Part shown: positions 27,117 to 36,396 of the stretch, one piece after another
How positions within the stretch are numbered: position 1 is the first letter of the stretch
Layout of the letters: each line of letters opens with the position of its first letter
Assembly (NCBI RefSeq): GCF_004364285.1
Contig: NZ_SOBE01000001.1
Coordinates: 930,001-994,000 of the forward strand
DNA: 64,000 nucleotides
Origin: Frigoribacterium sp. PhB116
GTDB taxonomy: Bacteria > Actinomycetota > Actinomycetes > Actinomycetales > Microbacteriaceae
Reading direction: 5' to 3'
Made by a program: the position numbers and the translations under genes
Notes under the pieces: generated by a model
Told to the model about the DNA's origin: nothing
Seen by the model: the letters and a program-made list of their open reading frames with translations, nothing else
Database searches by the model: none

Positions 27117-29177
27117 TCAGGGGACCCGGACCGTCCGGCAGCCGAGCAGCGGGTTGGCCCCGCCTGTCGAGTCGATCGCGTAGACGCAGGCAGTCTGTTC
27201 GCCGCTCGAAGCAGGGACGACGGCCTCGAACCCCCTCGTCGCGCCCGCCCCGGGCCAGCGAGCCGCGACGTCGGTTCGGCTCGAGCCCGTCGGGACCGCG
27301 GTGGCCCGCGACCCGACCCGAACGTGCACCGGGATCTGCGCGGAGGTGTCGGGATCCCAGGCCCAGCCCCGGACCGAGATGCCGCCCGCGACGCCCGAGA
27401 GGGCGTCCAGCGAGCCGACGGGCGCCGCGTTCGTCACGGTCACCGTGCGGCACCCCAGAAGCGCGTTGCTGCCGCTGCCGCCGGTGTTGATGCCGTACGC
27501 GCAGACCCGGTGCTCGCCCGGGGCGGCGGGGAAGGTCGCCGAGTACCCGTGACCGGCCCCGTAGCCGGGGAAGATCCGGCCGATGTCGGCACGTGACTGG
27601 TCGGCCACGATCGCCCTGGCGCGCCCGTCGACGTAGACGTGCGTGGCGACCGCGCTCGTCGTGTCGCCGTCGAGCGCCCAGCCGCGCACCGAGATGCTGT
27701 CGGAGGTGGTCGTCACGGCGTCCAGGGACCCCTGGGGCGCGTCGGTGGGCACGCGGACCGACGAGCAGCCGATCTGGGTGTTCGAGCCGCGACCCGTGTT
27801 GATCCCGTACGCGCAGACCTGCTGGGTTCCGGTGGGCGACTTGACCGTGGCCGAGAACCCGTGCGCCGCGCCGAGGCCGGGCCACGCGCGCGCCACGTCC
27901 GGACGGTCGCGGTCGGCGACGAGCGCGGTGCCGCGCGAGCCCGCGTAGACGTGGGCGGGGATGGGGGCGCTGGTCTCGGGGTCGAGGGTCCAGCCGCGCA
28001 CCGCGACGCCGCCGGGCACCGCGACGGCGGAGTCGAGCGAGCCCACGGGCGAGGCGGAGGCGATCGTCACCGTGCGGCAGCCGAGGCCGCTGATCTTCTC
28101 CACGGGGGCGACGGCGAAGACGCAGACCTCCTGCCGGCCGGCCGCGGCCTTGATCGTGTAGTCGAAGCCGTGTGCCGCGCCCTTGCCCGGGTACGCCGCG
28201 GCGATGTCGGGACGGTTCTGGTCCGCGTTCAGCGGGGTGCCGACCGAGCCGACGTAGACGCGCACCTGGATGGAGTCGCTCGTCCGGGGGTCGAGGGCCC
28301 AGCCGCGCACCCTGACCGACTCGACGCCGGCCGTGAGCACGTCGAGGCTGCCCACGGGACGCGTGTCGCCTGTTGGCGACCCGAACCACGAGTTGAAGTA
28401 GACCCAGAAGTTGCGGTTGCCGTAGGCCGAGCAGCCGTCGCCCGTGCCGTACAGGTTGCCGAGCGCCGCCGCGTTGGGCGTGTACGGCGTGTAGTAGTAG
28501 AGGTTCGCGGTGGCCTGATTGTGCACGTAGACCGTCTTCGAGCCACAGGCCGCGTTCGGGTTGTACTGGATCCCGCGGTTCGCGCCGGGCGCGTAGCGCG
28601 TGAAGAAGTTCGACGTGCCCGCCGGGTTCGCGTAGCGCTTGAACTGCCACGCCGCGCGGTAGATCTGGTTGTACACGCCCGCGTAGGTCGGGTCGCAGAC
28701 GCCGCCGACGTTGTCGGGACACGCGTAGCCCATGGCGCGCTCGAGCCGAGCGGCGGACGGCCCCTTCGCCGTGCTCCCGTTGACGAGGCTCTGCTCCTTC
28801 TGCAGGGTCACGAGGATCACCTGCGGGTTGATGCCGCACGCGGCCCCCACCTTCGCGATGATTCGCGCGACGCTCTCCTGGCCCGCACCGGCGTAGCGGC
28901 CGCACATCGCGTCGGCGGCCCTGGTCTGGGTGTCGACGCGCAGGACGTCGAGACAGGCGCCGTTCGTGCAGCCCCCCACCTGGGCCGTCAGGAACGACTG
29001 GACCTGCGCCTCCGACATCGCGCCGCCGTTGAAGAATACGGCGTCCGAGATGACGTAGCCGGGGTCGAACTCGCCCCCGGACAGCGCCTGGGCGGGCGTG
29101 GGCGTCGTCGCGTCGATGCCCACGAGCCCTGCGGCCACGACGGCCACGGCCGCGAGCGCGGCGGTCAGTCTCTTCAT
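27117..29177 (-). CDS. Secreted lytic-transglycosylase-like protein with four GSLD/RGW repeats
   Basis: A 686-aa secreted protein. Residues 1-33 are a signal peptide ending TPAQA. The N-terminal domain (about 35-270) carries ARIIAKVGAACGINPQVIL followed by TLQKEQSLV, the Glu of which fits a lysozyme-like catalytic residue, plus many Tyr/Asn/Gly residues and several Cys. Four repeats of about 95 residues follow, each with GSLD, RGW about 15 residues on, RPDIAAAYPG-type and HGF motifs, and VCAYGIN..LLGCR. The repeats probably bind the surface glycan. The ATG with GGGAGGCG upstream is chosen; the 203-residue upstream extension belongs to the antisense glycosyltransferase region. Catalysis on peptidoglycan is inferred, not shown. 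Confidence 0.75.
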   Translation of the reverse strand: MKRLTAALAAVAVVAAGLVGIDATTPTPAQALSGGEFDPGYVISDAVFFNGGAMSEAQVQSFLTAQVGGCTNGACLDVLRVDTQTRAADAMCGRYAGAGQESVARIIAKVGAACGINPQVILVTLQKEQSLVNGSTAKGPSAARLERAMGYACPDNVGGVCDPTYAGVYNQIYRAAWQFKRYANPAGTSNFFTRYAPGANRGIQYNPNAACGSKTVYVHNQATANLYYYTPYTPNAAALGNLYGTGDGCSAYGNRNFWVYFNSWFGSPTGDTRPVGSLDVLTAGVESVRVRGWALDPRTSDSIQVRVYVGSVGTPLNADQNRPDIAAAYPGKGAAHGFDYTIKAAAGRQEVCVFAVAPVEKISGLGCRTVTIASASPVGSLDSAVAVPGGVAVRGWTLDPETSAPIPAHVYAGSRGTALVADRDRPDVARAWPGLGAAHGFSATVKSPTGTQQVCAYGINTGRGSNTQIGCSSVRVPTDAPQGSLDAVTTTSDSISVRGWALDGDTTSAVATHVYVDGRARAIVADQSRADIGRIFPGYGAGHGYSATFPAAPGEHRVCAYGINTGGSGSNALLGCRTVTVTNAAPVGSLDALSGVAGGISVRGWAWDPDTSAQIPVHVRVGSRATAVPTGSSRTDVAARWPGAGATRGFEAVVPASSGEQTACVYAIDSTGGANPLLGCRTVRVP

Positions 29178-29309
29178 GGTGTGCGCCTCCCTGGGGCGTG
29201 AGAGGGAGGACCGGCGCGGCGACCGCCGCTGCCGGATCCGCGCCTGGTCAATGGCGCGTGTTACTCCCCGTTCCTCTGAAACTACCCGACGTCGAGCCGC
29301 GAGCAGAGG

Positions 29310-29333
29310 GGTCGCCCCCGAAGGGGGGCCACC
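29310..29333 (-). terminator. Hairpin after the GT2 gene at 29.3 kb
   Basis: GGT-C-GCCCCC and GGGGGGC-CACC form a near-perfect stem with a short GAA loop just past the stop at 29335. One mismatch is present. Confidence 0.5.
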
Positions 29334-29334
29334 G

Positions 29335-30363
29335 TCAGCGACGGAGGAGCGCCTCGACCCTGGCCCTGGCGGCCCGGCCGACCGCGTCGCGTCGGCGGAG
29401 CCGGACGGCGTTCCACGTGAGGGCCGGCAGCTGCCGCAGGAGGCGCGCCCACTGTCGGGTCGAGAGCTGACGTCCCCCTGCCCCCAGGGCGTCCTTGCCC
29501 GCGCGGACGAGAGTCCGGAGGGCCACTCGCGCGACCACCGGCCAGGAGCCGTTGCGCAGCACGACGGCCAGCCTGTTGCGCATGCTCTGGAACCGGACGA
29601 GGTCGCCGCTGCTGCTGGAGCTCCCGGCGTGCCGGTGCAGGACCACGGCGTCCGGGACGGACAGCATCTCGAAGCCGGCGAGCCGCAGGCGCCACGACAC
29701 GTCGAGGTCCTCGTAGTACATGAAGAGGGAGGGGTCGAAGCCGCCGACCGCGTCGAGGGACGTCCTCCTGATGGCCGCCGCGCCACCGGAGAAGCCGAAG
29801 GGGGCGTCCAGCTCCTCGGGCAGCTCGTCGACGGGGGTGAGCCAGTGCCGGTCGTGGCCGTTGCCGTCGGGCGTCATCTCGACGCCCGTGCCGTTGACGA
29901 GCCTGACCCCCTGGTCGTCGTCGCGTCGGATCCAGCGTTCGCCGGCCAGCCCGACGAGCGCCTCGTCGCCGTCGTCGCCGTCGGCAGGCGCGAAGGTGCC
30001 CTCGAGCAGCACGGTCGGGACGGTCGCCGCGACCTCGGCGGGCGCCGACTCGAGCACCGAGACGAGGGACTCGACGAACCCGGGCAGCGCGACCGCGTCG
30101 TTGTTCAGCAGCACGACGACCGAGCCCCGGGAGGCGGCGACGCCGATGTCGACGGCGGTGGCGAACCCGGTGTTCGTCGCCTGGGGCAGGACGACGACGG
30201 AGGGGAACTCGGCTCGCAGCGACGCGACCGACGGGGCGTCGGCCTCGTTCATCACCAGGACGATCTCGAACTCGCCCTCGGGGCCCTGCTCGAGCAGGCT
30301 GCGGAGGCAGCGACACGTCAGATCCGGCCGCTTCCAGTCGACGACGACCACGGATGCACGCAC
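29335..30363 (-). CDS. Glycosyltransferase family 2 (rhamnosyltransferase-like)
   Basis: A 342-aa GT2 enzyme with VVVVDWKRPDLTCRCL at the N-terminus, TNTGFATAVDIG, the DXD-like NNDAVALPGF, FGFSGGAAAIRR and the YYEDLDVSWRLRLAG acceptor motif. No membrane segment is visible. It stands alone on the minus strand, with GTG 30363 preceded by CAGACT 7 bases upstream, so it is probably transcribed separately from the secreted protein downstream. The sugar is likely rhamnose or galactose by similarity of motifs only. Confidence 0.82.
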   Translation of the reverse strand: MRASVVVVDWKRPDLTCRCLRSLLEQGPEGEFEIVLVMNEADAPSVASLRAEFPSVVVLPQATNTGFATAVDIGVAASRGSVVVLLNNDAVALPGFVESLVSVLESAPAEVAATVPTVLLEGTFAPADGDDGDEALVGLAGERWIRRDDDQGVRLVNGTGVEMTPDGNGHDRHWLTPVDELPEELDAPFGFSGGAAAIRRTSLDAVGGFDPSLFMYYEDLDVSWRLRLAGFEMLSVPDAVVLHRHAGSSSSSGDLVRFQSMRNRLAVVLRNGSWPVVARVALRTLVRAGKDALGAGGRQLSTRQWARLLRQLPALTWNAVRLRRRDAVGRAARARVEALLRR

Positions 30364-30407
30364 GGTCGCCAGTCTGGCACGTCCCCGGAGCCGGGAGCAC
30401 CGGTGGT

Positions 30408-30413
30408 TATACT
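30408..30413 (+). promoter_or_regulatory. -10 element for the large GT2-GT4 gene
   Basis: TATACT, with an expected transcript start near 30420 and a leader of about 45 bases containing GGAG before the TTG start. No convincing -35 is seen. Confidence 0.5.
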
Positions 30414-30464
30414 CAGGGCGGCCTCCGGGCCGCCGAGTCAGCCGAACCCCTTGGAGCGATAGCC

Positions 30465-33026
30465 TTGACCGTCACCACCGCCGGGACCGTATCGGTCGTC
30501 ATCATCAACTTCCGTGGCACCGACGACACGCTCGAGTGCGTGGCACGGCTGAACGAGGTCGACTGGCCGGCCGCACAGCTGCAGATCGTCGTCGTCGAGA
30601 ACGGGTCTGGCGACGACAGCGAGGCCCGCCTCCGCGCCGCCCTGGGCGACCAGGCCAACGTCGAGCTCGTGGTCTCCGCCGAGAACCTCGGCTTCACGGG
30701 CGGCAGCAACCTCGGCGCCCGCACCGCGACCGGCGAGTTCGTCGCGTTCCTGAACAACGACGCCAAGCCGCACCGCGACTGGATCCGCGAGGGCCTCGCG
30801 GCGTTCTCGGCCAGCCCGCGCATCGGAGCCGTCGCCAGCAAGGTCCTCGACTGGGACGGCGGGGCCATCGACTTCGTCGAGTCGGGTCTCTCCTGGTTCG
30901 GCATGGGCTACAAGAACCACACCAACGAGCAGGACGACGGCCGCTTCGACGAGCAACGCGACCTCCTCTTCGGCACGGGCTCCGCGCTCTTCGTGCGCCG
31001 CGCCCTGTTCCTCGACATCGGCGGCTTCGACGAGGACATGTTCATGTTCTACGACGACGTCGACCTGGGCTGGCGCCTCAACCTGTACGGCTACCGCGTG
31101 CGCTTCGCACCGGACTCGATCGTGTACCACAAGCACCACGGCTCGATGAAGAGCTTCGGCGAGCACCGCGAGATGTACCTGCTCGAGCGCAACGCCCTGC
31201 ACATGCTCTACAAGAACCTGTCGGACGACAGCCTCGGCACCATCCTCCCGGCCGCCTTCGCGCTGCTCGCGCGTCGCGCCGTCGCCAAGGGCAAGCTCGA
31301 CTCGGAGTCGTTCGACCTCCGCCGCTTCGACGGCGCCGCCGACGAGTTCGACGAGACGACGCCCGTCCACAAGGACACGGTGGCGGGGCTCTTCGCGCTC
31401 GACCAGTTCGTGGCCGACCTGCCGAAGCTCAAGAAGCGCCGGGACGAGATCCAGTCGCGCCGCGTCAAGACCGACAAAGAGGTCTTCCGCCTCTTCGGAA
31501 ACATCTTCCACCCGCTGTTCGGCGACGACTACTTCCTCGACGGCTTCACGAAGATCCAGGACGCGTTCGGGGTCAACCGCCCGATGATGCGCAAGCGCGT
31601 CCTCATCATCACCGGTGACGCGATCGGCGAGAAGATGGCCGGCCCGGGCATGCGCGCCTGGAAGATCGCGGAGGCGCTGAGCGAGCACAACGACGTCCGT
31701 CTCGTCACCTGGAACGTCGCGAACCGCAGCTCCGACCGCTTCGAGGTCGAGCGTGTGCGCCTGCAGGACGAGCGCGGCATGAAGGTCCACGAAGAGTGGG
31801 CTGACGTGATCTTCTTCCAGGGCTTCGCCCTGCGTCACTTCCTGACGCTGCAGCGCTCGAACAAGATCATGGTCGTCGACCTGTACGACCCGATGCACCT
31901 CGAGCAGCTCGAGCAGGGCCGTGAGATGGGCGACGCCGCCTGGCGCAACCAGGTGCTCGTCACGACCGAGGTCGTCAACGAGCAGCTGCAGCGCGGCGAC
32001 TACTTCCTCTGCGCCTCCGAGCGCCAGCGCCTGTTCTGGATGGGACAGCTGGCAGCCGTCGGGCGCATCAACCCGGACACCTACGCGGCCGACGAAAACC
32101 TGCAGGACCTGATCTCGATCGCCCCGTTCGGCATGGACAGCACGCCCCCGCAGCACACCCGGAAGGCCATCCGCGGCATCGTCCCCGGCATCGGCGACGA
32201 CGACAAGGTCGTCATCTGGGGCGGCGGCATCTACAACTGGTTCGACACCCCGACGCTCGTGCGGGCGATCGGCCTGCTGGCCGAGCGGCGCCCGAACGTC
32301 CGGCTGTTCTTCCTGGGCGTCGCGCACCCCAACCCGGACGTGCCCGAGATGGCCATCGTCTCCAAGACCCGCGAGATCTCCGAACAGCTCGGCCTCACGG
32401 GCAAGAACGTGTTCTTCAACGAGAACTGGGTCGCGCTCGACGACCGCCAGAACTACCTGCTCGAGGCCGACGCGGGCGTCAGCACGCACTTCGACCACAT
32501 CGAGACGACGTTCTCGTTCCGCACGCGCATCCTCGACTACATGTGGGCGAACCTCCCCATCGTGACGACGCGGGGCGACAGCTTCGGCGACCTGGTGGCC
32601 GCCGAGGGCCTCGGGGTCGCGGTCACCGAGCGTGACGTCGAGGGCCTGGCCGACGCCCTGGAGTCGATGCTCTTCGACGACGACGCCATCGCCGCGGCGA
32701 AGGCCAACGTGGCCCGCGTGGCCCAGGACTTCACCTGGGAGAAGGCGCTCGCCCCGCTCATCGCCTTCTGCCACGACCCTCACGTGGCTCCCGACCGCGC
32801 CGACAGCGCCGCCGAGGCGCAGCGCCTCGGCGGCGGCTCCGTCGTCGTGCCCCCGATCGAGAAGACGAGGGAGCAGCGCTTCAACGAGATCGCGAACAGC
32901 CGTCACGGCGTCCGTCGCGACGTGCAGCTCGCCCGTCACTACCTGACCGCAGGAGGCGTGGGCGAGCTCCGCGGCAAGGTCGAGAACCGCGTGCGGACGA
33001 TGCGCGACAGCAAGAACGGCCGCTAG
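30465..33026 (+). CDS. Bifunctional GT2-GT4 glycosyltransferase
   Basis: An 853-aa protein with two glycosyltransferase halves. Residues about 8-300 are GT2: VVIINFRGTDDTLECV, VVENGSGDDSE, LGFTGGSNLG, NNDAKPHRDWI and FYDDVDLGWRLN. Residues about 380-760 are a GT-B/GT4-like half: GDAIGEKMAGPGMRAWKIAE as donor loop, VVIWGGGIYNWFDTPTLV and STHFDHIETTFSFRTRILDY. A charged tail follows. The TTG start at 30465 is chosen because GGAG lies 8 bases upstream and no ATG/GTG fits; longer frames run into untranslated leader. Two activities in one chain would add consecutive sugars. A terminator follows at 33035. Confidence 0.83.
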   Translation: MTVTTAGTVSVVIINFRGTDDTLECVARLNEVDWPAAQLQIVVVENGSGDDSEARLRAALGDQANVELVVSAENLGFTGGSNLGARTATGEFVAFLNNDAKPHRDWIREGLAAFSASPRIGAVASKVLDWDGGAIDFVESGLSWFGMGYKNHTNEQDDGRFDEQRDLLFGTGSALFVRRALFLDIGGFDEDMFMFYDDVDLGWRLNLYGYRVRFAPDSIVYHKHHGSMKSFGEHREMYLLERNALHMLYKNLSDDSLGTILPAAFALLARRAVAKGKLDSESFDLRRFDGAADEFDETTPVHKDTVAGLFALDQFVADLPKLKKRRDEIQSRRVKTDKEVFRLFGNIFHPLFGDDYFLDGFTKIQDAFGVNRPMMRKRVLIITGDAIGEKMAGPGMRAWKIAEALSEHNDVRLVTWNVANRSSDRFEVERVRLQDERGMKVHEEWADVIFFQGFALRHFLTLQRSNKIMVVDLYDPMHLEQLEQGREMGDAAWRNQVLVTTEVVNEQLQRGDYFLCASERQRLFWMGQLAAVGRINPDTYAADENLQDLISIAPFGMDSTPPQHTRKAIRGIVPGIGDDDKVVIWGGGIYNWFDTPTLVRAIGLLAERRPNVRLFFLGVAHPNPDVPEMAIVSKTREISEQLGLTGKNVFFNENWVALDDRQNYLLEADAGVSTHFDHIETTFSFRTRILDYMWANLPIVTTRGDSFGDLVAAEGLGVAVTERDVEGLADALESMLFDDDAIAAAKANVARVAQDFTWEKALAPLIAFCHDPHVAPDRADSAAEAQRLGGGSVVVPPIEKTREQRFNEIANSRHGVRRDVQLARHYLTAGGVGELRGKVENRVRTMRDSKNGR

Positions 33027-33034
33027 TCCGCAGA

Positions 33035-33062
33035 CCTCGTCGGCCCCTCAGGGGCCGCGAGG
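33035..33062 (+). terminator. Rho-independent terminator
   Basis: CCTCG-T-CGGCCCC (33035-33047) pairs with GGGGCCG-CGAGG (33051-33062) around a TCA loop, one bulge, followed by a T-rich stretch. It ends the GT2-GT4 message and touches the next promoter. Confidence 0.7.
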
Positions 33063-33068
33063 TATAGT
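33063..33068 (+). promoter_or_regulatory. -10 element of the wzm-wzt operon
   Basis: TATAGT immediately after the terminator stem. The ATG of wzm follows about 30 bases later, with GAGG as a weak ribosome site. The operon may run through to 42.6 kb. Confidence 0.55.
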
Positions 33069-33098
33069 TCCCTGTTTCCCGATTGAACGAGGTACACC

Positions 33099-34004
33099 AT
33101 GAGCACCACCGTCAGCGAGCGGTTCGCGCGACTGCGCGAAGAACCGATGGTCCCGGCGGGCCGGCCCGTGGGCGGCACGTGGGGCTCGGTCCGCGAGGTG
33201 TTCGCACAGCGCCAGCTGCTCGACCTGCTGATCCGCCGCGACCTCAAGTCGCGGTACAAGGACTCGGCCCTCGGCTTCGCCTGGACGCTGATCCGCCCGC
33301 TCGTCCAGCTGGGCATCTACTGGCTGATCCTCGGCCAGATCCTCGGGTCGGCCAGGGCCATCCCCGAGTTCGCGATCTACATCTTCGCGGGCCTGACCCT
33401 CTACGGCCTCTTCAGTGAGATAGTGTCCGGCGCGACGGGCTCCGTCGTGGCGAACGCGGGCCTCCTCAAGAAGGTCTACGTGCCGCGCGAGATCTATCCG
33501 CTGTCGGCGGTCGGCGGGGCGCTGTTCAACTTCGCGATCCAGCTGGTCATCCTGCTGCTCGCGACGCTGGCCTTCCAGTCGTTCCCGGCGACCACCGGCA
33601 TCCTGTACTTCTTCCCCGCGACCCTGATCATCCTGGTCTGGGGCACGGCGCTCGGCATCCTGCTCTCGGCGCTCAACGTCTACCTGCGCGACATGGCCTA
33701 CCTGGTCGAGGTGCTGATGATGCTCCTCATGTGGGCCTCGCCGATCGTCTACTCCTGGCAGATGGTCTTCTCCCGCGCGACCGACGGTCCGTGGGAGTGG
33801 GTCCTCCCCCTCTACACGAACAACCCGATCACGCTCGGCATCCTCGGGTTCCACCGTGCGTTCTGGACGGCAGGCGGACCGGACCAGTACCCCGACCACC
33901 TCCTCATGCGCATGGGCATCGCCATCCTCGTGGGCCTCGTCGCCCTGTTCTTCTGCCAGCGGGTCTTCGCACGCCTGCAGGGCAACTTCGCACAGGAGAT
34001 CTGA
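33099..34004 (+). CDS. wzm: Polysaccharide ABC exporter permease
   Basis: A 301-aa ABC-2 type permease with six transmembrane segments and the cytoplasmic N-terminal helix RQLLDLLIRRDLKSRYKDSALG typical of Wzm/TagG proteins. It forms the membrane channel for a lipid-linked polysaccharide, powered by Wzt encoded 27 bases downstream. Gram-positive relatives export teichoic acids or rhamnose-containing wall polymers. The absence of an N-terminal signal and the ARLQGNFAQEI tail are normal. Confidence 0.93.
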   Translation: MSTTVSERFARLREEPMVPAGRPVGGTWGSVREVFAQRQLLDLLIRRDLKSRYKDSALGFAWTLIRPLVQLGIYWLILGQILGSARAIPEFAIYIFAGLTLYGLFSEIVSGATGSVVANAGLLKKVYVPREIYPLSAVGGALFNFAIQLVILLLATLAFQSFPATTGILYFFPATLIILVWGTALGILLSALNVYLRDMAYLVEVLMMLLMWASPIVYSWQMVFSRATDGPWEWVLPLYTNNPITLGILGFHRAFWTAGGPDQYPDHLLMRMGIAILVGLVALFFCQRVFARLQGNFAQEI

Positions 34005-34030
34005 CCTGTGCGCACCGAAAGGCACCAGTC

Positions 34031-35269
34031 ATGACCACCGACAACATCCTGGCCGTCGACGACGTCGACTTCGCGGACGCCCCCACGGTCGTCAGCGTGC
34101 AGAACGTGTCGAAGCGGTTCGTCATCCGTCGTGACAACTCCCTCAAGGAGCGCATCGTCACCCTGGGACGCGCCGGCCGACGCCACAGCGAGGACTTCTG
34201 GGCCCTCAAGGACGTCTCGCTCGACATCCCGGCAGGCACGACGATCGGTCTGCTCGGCCCCAACGGCTCGGGCAAGTCGACGCTTCTCAAGGTGATCGGC
34301 GGCATCCTCGAGCCGACGACCGGCGAGGTCTCGCGACGCGGCAGGCTCGCGGCGCTGATCGAGCTCGGCGCCGGGTTCCACCCCGACCTCACCGGTCGCG
34401 AGAACGTCTTCCTGAACGCGGCCATCCTCGGCATCTCCCAGGAGGAGGCGGAGGCAAGGTTCGACGACATCCTGCTCTTCAGCGGCATCGGCGACTTCAT
34501 CGACACGCAGGTGAAGTTCTACTCCTCGGGCATGTACGTGCGGCTCGCGTTCGCGGTGGCCATCCACACCGACCCGGACGTGCTCCTCGTCGACGAGGTG
34601 CTGGCCGTCGGCGACGAGCAGTTCCAGAAGAAGTGCCTCGACAAGATCCGCGAGTTCCAGCAGCAGGGCCGGACGATCGTCCTGGTCAGCCACTCCCTCG
34701 GGCAGGTGCAAGAACTGTGCGACAGCGCAGTGGTCCTGCACCACGGCGAGGTCATGTTCCAGGGCTCGGCCCGTCACGCGGTCAAGAACTTCCGCGAGAT
34801 CCTCGAGGGCCGCCGGGTCGCCGAGGCCGAGGCCGCGAACCCGGACGAGGACGCCACCCCCGGCACGGTCGACAAGGTCGAGATCGCCTCTCCCGGGCGC
34901 GCTCCCGGCGAGGAGCTGCGACCTGGCGACGACCTGGTCATCCGGATGACCCTGTCGCACACGACTCCCCTGGAGGAGTGGAACTCGGGTTTCAAGATCG
35001 AGAACCAGCACGGGCACCTCGTCTACGGCACCGACAGCCGCAAGATCGGCCTGGTCCACTCCCCCCTGCACGGCACGACGACGGTCGAGTACCGGCTGAA
35101 CGACCTGCAGTTCGGCGGCGGCCCCTACTTCGTGCACTGCTTCCTCGCAAAGAAGACGGGCGAGCACATCGCGATCCTTCGGGAGGCGGCCCGCTTCGTC
35201 ATGGTCGACGACGACCGCCACGCCGGCATGACGCGAGTCGAGACCGCCGGGCGCGAGCTCTCCGCCTGA
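34031..35269 (+). CDS. wzt: Polysaccharide ABC exporter ATPase with C-terminal sugar-binding domain
   Basis: A 412-aa ATPase. Residues about 1-260 are the nucleotide-binding domain: Walker A GPNGSGKST, Q-loop region, signature YSSGM, Walker B DVLLVDEVLAVGD and switch SHSLGQV. The remaining 130 residues form a Wzt C-terminal domain (beta-sandwich) that, in studied systems, recognises the modified end of the polymer. The presence of this domain implies that chain-end capping controls export, so a capping enzyme should be nearby, though none is obvious. AAAGG lies upstream of the ATG. The next GT4 starts 3 bases after the stop. Confidence 0.93.
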   Translation: MTTDNILAVDDVDFADAPTVVSVQNVSKRFVIRRDNSLKERIVTLGRAGRRHSEDFWALKDVSLDIPAGTTIGLLGPNGSGKSTLLKVIGGILEPTTGEVSRRGRLAALIELGAGFHPDLTGRENVFLNAAILGISQEEAEARFDDILLFSGIGDFIDTQVKFYSSGMYVRLAFAVAIHTDPDVLLVDEVLAVGDEQFQKKCLDKIREFQQQGRTIVLVSHSLGQVQELCDSAVVLHHGEVMFQGSARHAVKNFREILEGRRVAEAEAANPDEDATPGTVDKVEIASPGRAPGEELRPGDDLVIRMTLSHTTPLEEWNSGFKIENQHGHLVYGTDSRKIGLVHSPLHGTTTVEYRLNDLQFGGGPYFVHCFLAKKTGEHIAILREAARFVMVDDDRHAGMTRVETAGRELSA

Positions 35270-35271
35270 CG

Positions 35272-36396
35272 GTGGTGCACCTGCCCGTCCTCGTCGACGC
35301 GACGTCCCTCCCTCCGAACAAGGGCGGCGTCGCGCGCTACGTCGGGGGCCTGCTCGGCGGGCTCGACGCCGCCGGCCGGCACGTCGACGTCGTCGCCAAG
35401 CGCGAGGACCTCGACTGGCTCCGGGGGCAGGCGCCCGGTCACCGCTACCGTGCCGCGCCGGCGGTCGTGCGCGTCCGGCCTGTCCGGCTGGTCTGGGAGC
35501 AGGTCGGCCTGCCCCTGCTCGGCATGCGCTCGCGTGCCTCCGTCGTGCACAGCCCGCACTACACGTTCCCCCTCGTCCTGGCGTCGAGGTCGGTCGTGAC
35601 GATCCACGACGCCACGTTCTTCAGCGACCCGGCCGCGCACGGCACCCTCAAGCGGCTCTTCTTCCGCGCGTGGACGACCGCGGCCCGCCGATTCGCCCGC
35701 GCGACGGTGACGCCGAGCGGCGCCACCGCCTCCGAGGTCGACCGCTTCGTGCGCTCCGCCCGACCGAACGTCGTGGCCCGCCTCGGCGTCGACCGCGCGC
35801 TCTTCCGCCCGCCTGCAGACGAGGAGGTGGCCCGGTTCGCCCAGGCGCACTCGCTCGACGTCACGTCCGGGTGGATCGCCTTCCTCGGCACCGTCGAGCC
35901 CCGCAAGTCCGTCCCGGCCCTGATCGCGGCCCACCGCGCACTGGTCGCGGCCGACCCGGCGACGCCGCCCCTCCTCGTCGCCGGGGGCCTGGGCTGGGAC
36001 GACGAGGCGCGGCGACTCCTCACCGCGGCCGGCGACCGGCCCGGCGAGCCCATGCGGTACCTGGGCTACCTCGACCTGTCCGAGCTCGCCGCGTTCCTCG
36101 GCGGCAGCTCGGTCGTCGTCTACCCCAGCACGGGAGAGGGCTTCGGCCTGCCGGTGCTCGAGGGCATGTCCTGCGGCGCCGCGGTGCTGACCACCCGCCG
36201 GCTGGCACTCCCGGAGATCGGCGGCGACGCCGTCGCCTACACCGAGCCGGAGGCGGGCGCCCTCGAGCGCGACCTCGGTGCCCTGCTGCACGACCCTGAC
36301 CTCAGGGCCCGGCTGGCCGACGACGCCGTGGCCCGGTCGGCACGCTTCACCTGGGACACGTGCGCCTCCGCGCACGTCGCCGTGTGGACCTCGTGA
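35272..36396 (+). CDS. Glycosyltransferase family 4
   Basis: A 374-aa GT-B enzyme. DATSLPPNKGGVARYV is the acceptor-side loop, SVVTIHDATFF and RFARATVTPSGATASEV complete the N-domain, FLGTVEPRKSVPALI begins the C-domain, and STGEGFGLPVLEGMSCG is the nucleotide-sugar motif. Mannosyl- and rhamnosyltransferases share this pattern. Two GTG codons, at 35272 and 35275, are possible starts. It is in the wzm-wzt operon and shares its stop with the next start (GTGA). Confidence 0.88.
   Translation: MVHLPVLVDATSLPPNKGGVARYVGGLLGGLDAAGRHVDVVAKREDLDWLRGQAPGHRYRAAPAVVRVRPVRLVWEQVGLPLLGMRSRASVVHSPHYTFPLVLASRSVVTIHDATFFSDPAAHGTLKRLFFRAWTTAARRFARATVTPSGATASEVDRFVRSARPNVVARLGVDRALFRPPADEEVARFAQAHSLDVTSGWIAFLGTVEPRKSVPALIAAHRALVAADPATPPLLVAGGLGWDDEARRLLTAAGDRPGEPMRYLGYLDLSELAAFLGGSSVVVYPSTGEGFGLPVLEGMSCGAAVLTTRRLALPEIGGDAVAYTEPEAGALERDLGALLHDPDLRARLADDAVARSARFTWDTCASAHVAVWTS

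Noticed and set aside
29178-29786. A 203-residue N-terminal extension of the secreted lytic-enzyme-like protein
   Set aside because: It runs antisense-in-frame through the GT2 gene at 29.3 kb; a signal peptide and ribosome site place the start at 29177.
30438-32939. An 833-codon open frame on the minus strand
   Set aside because: Antisense shadow of the GT2-GT4 gene; composition is Asp/Glu/Arg/Val repeats and no start or ribosome site fits.
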